Positions 59,970 to 64,000 of a DNA stretch of 64,000 nucleotides are shown here, piece by piece (the first letter of the stretch is position 1; the number at the start of each line of letters is the position of its first letter). Origin of the DNA: Valencia hispanica. Taxonomy: Eukaryota; Chordata; Actinopteri; Cyprinodontiformes; Valenciidae. Below the pieces are notes generated by a model. That model saw only the letters and a program-made list of their open reading frames with translations, did not search any database and was not told the origin of the DNA. The stretch lies in contig OY747707.1 in the NCBI GenBank assembly GCA_963556495.2, positions 29,341,871 through 29,405,870 on the forward strand, read 5' to 3'. The position numbers and the translations under genes are program-made.

Positions 59970-60617
59970 ATGACACTGAGAGCATCACAGAAAATGTTTC
60001 TAGTCTCGCCGCATCACTTAAATCGTCTGAAGCAACGGGATAACTCCGGAACCATACGACAGAAGGCTCAGGATGACACTGATGAGGACATGCAGGCAAT
60101 ATTGGATGACCCAAACAGTGCATCGTACGAGAAAATTAAACGCTACCACGCATTACTTCAGAAATACCTAACCCTCCTTAAGCAAGGAGAGAACGAAGAG
60201 CCGCGTGTCACCCTATCGCTGCAGAGAGACCGTGCGAATGATGACCCCCCGAAGGACAACCAGATCGTTAGTGGGTATAGCCGAGGTTTAGACGGTCTAG
60301 ACTCCGCAGAGACCTCTTCTACACCTGCCGTTGAGAGTGTCGTGGATGAGAGAGCAGGCAGGAAATCAAAAAATAAAAAGCGCGTATTGATGTCACCAGT
60401 TTGGCCGTCTTTAAAGGCTCCAACTGCTACAAAACGGCGGGAAAGAAGGAGGTCGTTCATGATGTCACCAGTTTGGCCTCAGAATGCGCAGGTACCACGC
60501 AGAAAGCGTAAGAGTGTTACCTTATCACCCCTCTGGACCAGAGCGGAAGATCATTTCAGTAAAAAGTCTCTTCGTAAGGCAACCCGAGCCCCCAGCTGGC
60601 TCACATTCTCCCCCTAG
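59970..60617 (+). CDS. Basic protein with three SPxW repeats, function unknown
   Basis: 215 residues. The N-terminal part (MFLVSPHHLNRLKQ, then QAILDDPNSASYEKIKRYHA and LLQKYLTLLKQ) looks helical and may form a coiled coil. The middle (about 78-130) is acidic and low in complexity. The C-terminal third is strongly basic and repeats SPVW or SPLW after a hydrophobic pair at residues 142-145, 166-169 and 186-189, with KRR/RRKR clusters between; a weaker APSW is at 207-210. The frame begins 10 bases after the pX-like gene. A nucleic-acid-binding structural or scaffold role is possible but not shown; similar small basic genes occur next to the ATPase in other Polintons. Confidence 0.75.
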   Translation: MTLRASQKMFLVSPHHLNRLKQRDNSGTIRQKAQDDTDEDMQAILDDPNSASYEKIKRYHALLQKYLTLLKQGENEEPRVTLSLQRDRANDDPPKDNQIVSGYSRGLDGLDSAETSSTPAVESVVDERAGRKSKNKKRVLMSPVWPSLKAPTATKRRERRRSFMMSPVWPQNAQVPRRKRKSVTLSPLWTRAEDHFSKKSLRKATRAPSWLTFSP

Positions 60618-60653
60618 CTGCATGACTACTGAATAAGCGTTGTTTCTTTTCAC

Positions 60654-60659
60654 AATAAA
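60654..60659 (+). terminator. Polyadenylation signal of the left-arm genes
   Basis: AATAAA 37 bases after the stop of the last plus-strand gene, inside the short gap between the convergent gene sets. Confidence 0.7.
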
Positions 60660-60692
60660 CGATATGTGTTCACATAATTTCATGCGTACAGG

Positions 60693-60698
60693 TTTATT
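60693..60698 (-). terminator. Polyadenylation signal of the right-arm genes
   Basis: AATAAA on the minus strand, 57 bases past the protease stop. With the plus-strand signal 34 bases away, the two transcript sets end back to back. Confidence 0.7.
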
Positions 60699-60754
60699 TC
60701 ATTCCATGTTACACATCATAAGTCTAATACATTTGATGCATATTCTCATACATA

Positions 60755-61297
60755 TCAAAACCCGTAACAATCTTTAAACACATCTAGAGAACAGGTTCTA
60801 TGCGTGAAAAACGTTGTGTTTCGCTTCATAGCACATTTCACATACTTTTTGACAAAGTTAGATACAAGCTCATCATTTGATTCAGGAATTTGACAATACT
60901 TTGATAAAACTTGTTGCATGGAGAGACCACAGGCTCTATGGCATAAATAAAAAATACAGTGATGCCCACAAACAGAAGATTGAACGCTCTGAAATTGTTG
61001 GTTATGGTACATTATCACAGACGAACGATCTTTCAAAAAATCCAAAATGGATGAAGGGTAATAGACAAATTCTGGTGAGTACCCGTAAGAGTCAAAAAAC
61101 ATTGCTTTACCACCCTCTTCCAGAGTGAGGGCTAGCCAGTGTTCCCCAGGCATGTTAGAAGGGTGTGTATTGACGATAAAATAAGCCGGTCTGGGGAATG
61201 TTAGTGGTAGCAGCTCCAGTTGGTCGCTGGCCCATACACCGCAGAAAAGCTTCCCAAGCAGATGACTGAGTATTGCATCGAGTTCGTGATTATTCAT
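60755..61297 (-). CDS. Adenain-like cysteine protease
   Basis: A maturation protease that would cleave capsid and core precursors. In 180 residues the catalytic set of the C5 (adenain, Ulp1-fold) family is visible: His53 in GEHWLAL, Asp69 in FFDSYG, Gln103 in QFQSVQ and Cys110 in SSVCGHHC, the Gln and Cys seven residues apart as expected for the oxyanion hole. The length fits the family (around 200). The start codon lies one base after the capsid gene stop, so the two were probably translated from a shared or closely nested transcript set. Intact frame. Confidence 0.92.
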   Translation of the reverse strand: MNNHELDAILSHLLGKLFCGVWASDQLELLPLTFPRPAYFIVNTHPSNMPGEHWLALTLEEGGKAMFFDSYGYSPEFVYYPSSILDFLKDRSSVIMYHNQQFQSVQSSVCGHHCIFYLCHRACGLSMQQVLSKYCQIPESNDELVSNFVKKYVKCAMKRNTTFFTHRTCSLDVFKDCYGF

Positions 61298-61298
61298 G

Positions 61299-62504
61299 TC
61301 ATCTCATTTCTAGCCTAATGTTACCACTGCGTACTGGTGATAGTGCTTCAGATTCAGCACATGGGTCGAGATTAAAAGCAAATAATGCGTAACCCGTGTT
61401 AAAGTCCTCACTAGTTATGCTTAGGGGGAGATCCTTTAAATGCCTCCCTGCGGATGTAAACAGGTTGTAATATTCTCGTACAGAATTACCCTGATCGAAG
61501 TTTGGCTGGAAGGCCTTTGCAGGAATCTGTCTACCATCACGGGACAGAGCTAGATACTCCATATTATAATGCTTGAATGAAAACGGATTCAAATTGCGCG
61601 CTCCTGTGAAGGCCTGGTGATTAACCATCGAAATAACCACATATTTAGGTGTCATACCCAAGAACAGGTTCTCCTGAGTGCATATTCTTGAATGTTCAGG
61701 TATAGAGTATGTTTTTACATTTACACGCGATACCGGGTACAAAGCATTTCCTTTCATTAATGCGGTCTCATGACCGAGCCGTACGGCGGGAGATACAGTC
61801 ACCTTTTTGACAAAGAGAGCTGCACCTAAAATCCATAGTTTGAAAGTAGAATCTGCAGCACCCATAAGACAGAACGCATCGCTTGCTCGTGTTAGCTTAA
61901 TTCTTATGTCAACAGAGTTCAAAAGTAGTCTTTCACAGAATAATATGTCAGCATGAAGCGGTCCTAGTAGGTGCACCTCTCGAGATTGGGCTGTAAAGGA
62001 GGCACGTTGGTTTAATCCTTCATTCGGTCCATCAATAGTCTCTGTAGAATCCATTTCATCGGCTGTATCTTTATAAAAAAGCCCTGCACTGAACTGGCTT
62101 TTAAGGGTTTGATCTGAATAATTAAGCAATGTTTCGATCATAGCTCTATAAGGATGCGTAGCGCTGGACTGCGATATTAAACGGTCTCCAAGGGTTACAT
62201 CACATTGGGAAAAAATTGTGTTCAGAGGGTAGTTAATTAAGCCGACCTTAGCGTCACGAGCCATGGGCGAACCGTTAGCATTGCTAATTTTAATTCTGAG
62301 ATGGATCAACATGTCATTTAAATCGGTATACGACTCGCCCCCACCAGGGATAAAAAATTCTATCGGTCCTCCATCGGTGATGGCTGAAAGGGGTGAAATC
62401 TCAGTGTACAGCTTATCCTCTACCGATAGTTGAGTCATAGGCGCTGAAAATAAGTCAAGCTCACCGAGCGTACACTCTCCCAATTTGACATGTAGTAGAG
62501 CCAT
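61299..62504 (-). CDS. Major capsid protein (double jelly-roll)
   Basis: A 401-residue protein beginning MALLHVKLGECTLGELDLFS. I recognise it as the protein family annotated in many animal genomes as F54H12.2-like, established as the Polinton major capsid protein with two jelly-roll domains. The Asp/Gly pattern GGPIEFFIPGGGESYTDLND near residues 45-65 and the strand-rich body fit. The C-terminal third has YAL-F-NLDP, also usual for the family. It lies between the pVI-like gene (12 bases upstream) and the protease. Trimers would form the hexon-like faces of the particle. Intact frame. Confidence 0.88.
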   Translation of the reverse strand: MALLHVKLGECTLGELDLFSAPMTQLSVEDKLYTEISPLSAITDGGPIEFFIPGGGESYTDLNDMLIHLRIKISNANGSPMARDAKVGLINYPLNTIFSQCDVTLGDRLISQSSATHPYRAMIETLLNYSDQTLKSQFSAGLFYKDTADEMDSTETIDGPNEGLNQRASFTAQSREVHLLGPLHADILFCERLLLNSVDIRIKLTRASDAFCLMGAADSTFKLWILGAALFVKKVTVSPAVRLGHETALMKGNALYPVSRVNVKTYSIPEHSRICTQENLFLGMTPKYVVISMVNHQAFTGARNLNPFSFKHYNMEYLALSRDGRQIPAKAFQPNFDQGNSVREYYNLFTSAGRHLKDLPLSITSEDFNTGYALFAFNLDPCAESEALSPVRSGNIRLEMR

Positions 62505-62516
62505 ATTCCTATTCGG

Positions 62517-62963
62517 TTAAAATATGTCAGAGCCTCTGCCGGACTTCCTTCCCCTCTGCCTGCTCACCCTGAGTGGTTTCTTTTTCTTTGTCTTGGCTTG
62601 TTTTCTAGTCATCCAAACACGCTCTCCAGGGGGTCTCTTTCGACCTCGTCTTGATAAGATCATAATTCCTGAACCTTCCTGAGCATCAGAATTCTGACCG
62701 ATCTTGCTCTTGATTTTATTGACCGCCCTCCCAAAGACGTCCGAAGCTATATTCCATGCCGCAGCTTTAAGGTGCGGTTTAGCAATCGACACTCCTTTCT
62801 TAACAAATGGGGATATAAATCGGAAGAGGCGGGCAAACACAGATCCAAATCCACGACCATACATGACAGGCTGTCCTGAAAACCCGGGTAGCTCTCCACC
62901 CGTCTGGTTCACATAATATTGTACAAACCGCGTTGGTTCTGGTCTGTGTGTTAAGTATGCCAT
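62517..62963 (-). CDS. pVI-like membrane-active/basic minor protein
   Basis: 148 residues. A Gly-Gly (GGELPGF) near residue 23 and a Gly-rich VMYGRGFGSVFARLF stretch (33-47) precede an amphipathic segment (FRFISPFVKKGVSIAKPHLK). The C-terminal half is very basic (KTKKKKPLRVSRQRGRKSGRG). An amphipathic helix after a cleavable glycine motif and a basic tail is the layout of the adenovirus internal protein VI, which disrupts endosomal membranes. The call rests on this layout and position between penton and major capsid genes. Its first 13 bases overlap the end of the penton gene. Confidence 0.65.
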   Translation of the reverse strand: MAYLTHRPEPTRFVQYYVNQTGGELPGFSGQPVMYGRGFGSVFARLFRFISPFVKKGVSIAKPHLKAAAWNIASDVFGRAVNKIKSKIGQNSDAQEGSGIMILSRRGRKRPPGERVWMTRKQAKTKKKKPLRVSRQRGRKSGRGSDIF

Positions 62964-63760
62964 TTTACCGCAGGTGTCAAAACCGGTTTAAAGTGCAGCT
63001 TCACGATCGTCTTCCCGTATACAAAGTTCACACACTCGTTACGATCTGTTTTTACCTGTATGCAGATTGTCTTAATATAGCTTTTTGAAACGGGGAGGTA
63101 ATGCACTGTGTTATACCTCACACCAATCACGTCACCGAATTTACCATTTATGTTTACGACACCGAGCAGAGGTGAGTGACTGTCACCAACAGTTTGGAAA
63201 TGGATTATGTCTGTGTAGACAAACAGGTTATATACACCAGTGCCGAGATCCGCTGGGTGGGGCGCAGATCTGTTGGAGATGGTCCACCATTCGTCAGCGT
63301 TCAAACCGAGCATGATGGAGAGAGGGTTGCTAGCTCGAATTTTGTATCTTCCATCCCCCCTGAAGTCAAATTTTTTCGAGACATTATTGTAGGTTAGATC
63401 GATGCTCCTGTCATATTTCTTCATGGCTGGGACTAGAGCATCTGAGAGGTCTTGAGGTCTCTCAAAATACCCCCCTCCGGAAAACTTGGACCTGGCGTAT
63501 TCTATACGGGGTGTATTCCTCTCATCTTTAGATTTGTCTCCCACCTCATAAACAACCTTCTTTAAATCAATGTATGAATGCTGATCCAACAGGTTATACC
63601 ATGTATGAGGGTAGACAATTTCACACAGTCCCACTACCCAGTCTCCACTTAGCTCAATAGCCTTTGGAAGGTCTGTAGTATAATTTGAGCTCTTGTTATC
63701 TTTAAATACCTCTCCGCTGGCGTTGGAAGGTAGAGTTACATAGAACCCCTCATCAGACAT
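62951..63760 (-). CDS. Minor capsid protein (penton, single jelly-roll)
   Basis: 269 residues starting MSDEGFYVTLPSNASGEVFK. The N-terminal NASGEVFKDNKSSNYTTDLP and ELSGDWVVGLCEIVYPHTWYN are characteristic of Polinton/adintovirus penton-like proteins (peaks of aromatic residues and a conserved 'P-x-T-W-Y-N'). Such proteins form the vertices of the capsid. The stop overlaps the start of the pVI-like gene by 13 bases, and the ATG lies 129 bases from the integrase stop, consistent with one leftward gene block. Intact frame. Confidence 0.85.
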   Translation of the reverse strand: MSDEGFYVTLPSNASGEVFKDNKSSNYTTDLPKAIELSGDWVVGLCEIVYPHTWYNLLDQHSYIDLKKVVYEVGDKSKDERNTPRIEYARSKFSGGGYFERPQDLSDALVPAMKKYDRSIDLTYNNVSKKFDFRGDGRYKIRASNPLSIMLGLNADEWWTISNRSAPHPADLGTGVYNLFVYTDIIHFQTVGDSHSPLLGVVNINGKFGDVIGVRYNTVHYLPVSKSYIKTICIQVKTDRNECVNFVYGKTIVKLHFKPVLTPAVKWHT

Positions 63761-63889
63761 TGTGAATTTGACGGAGCAAAAAAAGTCATCTAAAGGCTTT
63801 GGAGGGTAAGGTTTACTAATTAATCATAGTCTGTAGAACCCACGCTTTATAGTGAATCGACGATGTGTTAAACGGTTTTGTGGGCGATA

Positions 63890-64000
63890 TTATTTGACAC
63901 TTTTAACATCTGAGGCTCTGACCCAACTGTTGAATTTTTCGGGCCAATTTCTCCACCGCACAAAGACTTGGTCCTCCCCGTTGACTCTCCGCCGCTTTAA
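63890..64000 (-). CDS. Integrase, C-terminal chromodomain tail (runs off the edge)
   Basis: An open stretch of 36 codons plus stop enters from the right edge. It contains VFVRWRNWPEKFNSWVRAS, the core of a chromodomain (Trp-Arg-x-Trp-Pro then Phe-Asn-Ser-Trp), which is the usual C-terminal module of Polinton and other retrovirus-type integrases. Chromodomains bind modified histone tails and can steer insertion. The catalytic core lies outside the window. The gene would be first in the right arm, next to the right terminal repeat. Confidence 0.85.
   Translation of the reverse strand, partial: LKRRRVNGEDQVFVRWRNWPEKFNSWVRASDVKSVK

Larger units (their letters stand above)
53172..64000. mobile_element. 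Polinton/Maverick element (adintovirus-like), left 10.8 kb
   Basis: A self-synthesising DNA transposon or endogenous virus. It carries a protein-primed DNA polymerase, packaging ATPase, core proteins, adenain-like protease, double-jelly-roll capsid protein, minor capsid protein and, at the edge, an integrase with a chromodomain. The left end is placed at 53172, starting AGAGAAAG right after the interrupted LINE; Polintons characteristically start with AG and duplicate 6 bp (here it would be CACAAC, 53166-53171). The right end lies outside, so length, terminal-repeat extent and target duplication cannot be checked. Only the polymerase shows disabling changes among genes fully in the window. 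Confidence 0.92.

Overview
The window reads as an AT-rich teleost fish chromosome. One host exon is recognisable: the signal-peptide exon of a glypican of the gpc6/gpc4 type, on the minus strand at 33371-33521, with a consensus splice donor and a CpG-rich upstream stretch at about 33640-33960. Exon 2 was not found, so roughly positions 1-33370 are probably part of a very long first intron, and everything right of 33521 is upstream of that gene.

Positions 1-52985 are mostly transposon layers. There are three copies of one hAT family (92-661 truncated; 13551-14808 and 21730-22741 complete with perfect 8-bp target duplications) and two further hAT MITEs (21551-22962, 40230-40929). One Tc1 element is complete but internally deleted (3676-5016), another has long terminal repeats and a broken transposase (38338-39887), and several older Tc1/mariner relics lie around them. 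There are also L2-like and L1-like LINE pieces, a probable solo LTR (1458-2761), a tRNA-derived SINE, and a 4.25-kb element (44189-48440) with very long inverted repeats, a THAP-type reading frame and internal 22-bp tandem arrays. Many are nested, so their relative ages can be read from which one interrupts which.

At 50393-52990 lies a decayed Gypsy (sushi-like) LTR retrotransposon. It is followed by a LINE reverse-transcriptase fragment that stops abruptly at about 53171, where a large Polinton/Maverick element (adintovirus-like endogenous DNA virus) begins and runs off the right edge.

The Polinton is the main item. The left arm is read rightward: a repeat-rich terminal region with about ten CTCF-like motifs, a TATA promoter, a probable spliced leader, a protein-primed family B DNA polymerase (broken by one nonsense codon and one frameshift), a packaging ATPase, a pX/mu-like core protein and a basic protein with repeated SPxW motifs. 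The right arm is read leftward from the edge: an integrase (only its chromodomain tail is in the window), penton/minor capsid protein, a pVI-like protein, the major capsid protein and an adenain-like protease. The arms meet tail to tail at 60650-60700 with a polyadenylation signal on each strand. Replication, integration, packaging, maturation and capsid functions are thus all represented, and every complete gene except the polymerase has an open frame. That suggests a young, virus-like insertion about 20 kb upstream of the glypican start codon.

Family assignments come from reading translations by eye; no database search was possible. Positions of decayed repeats are approximate unless target duplications are given.
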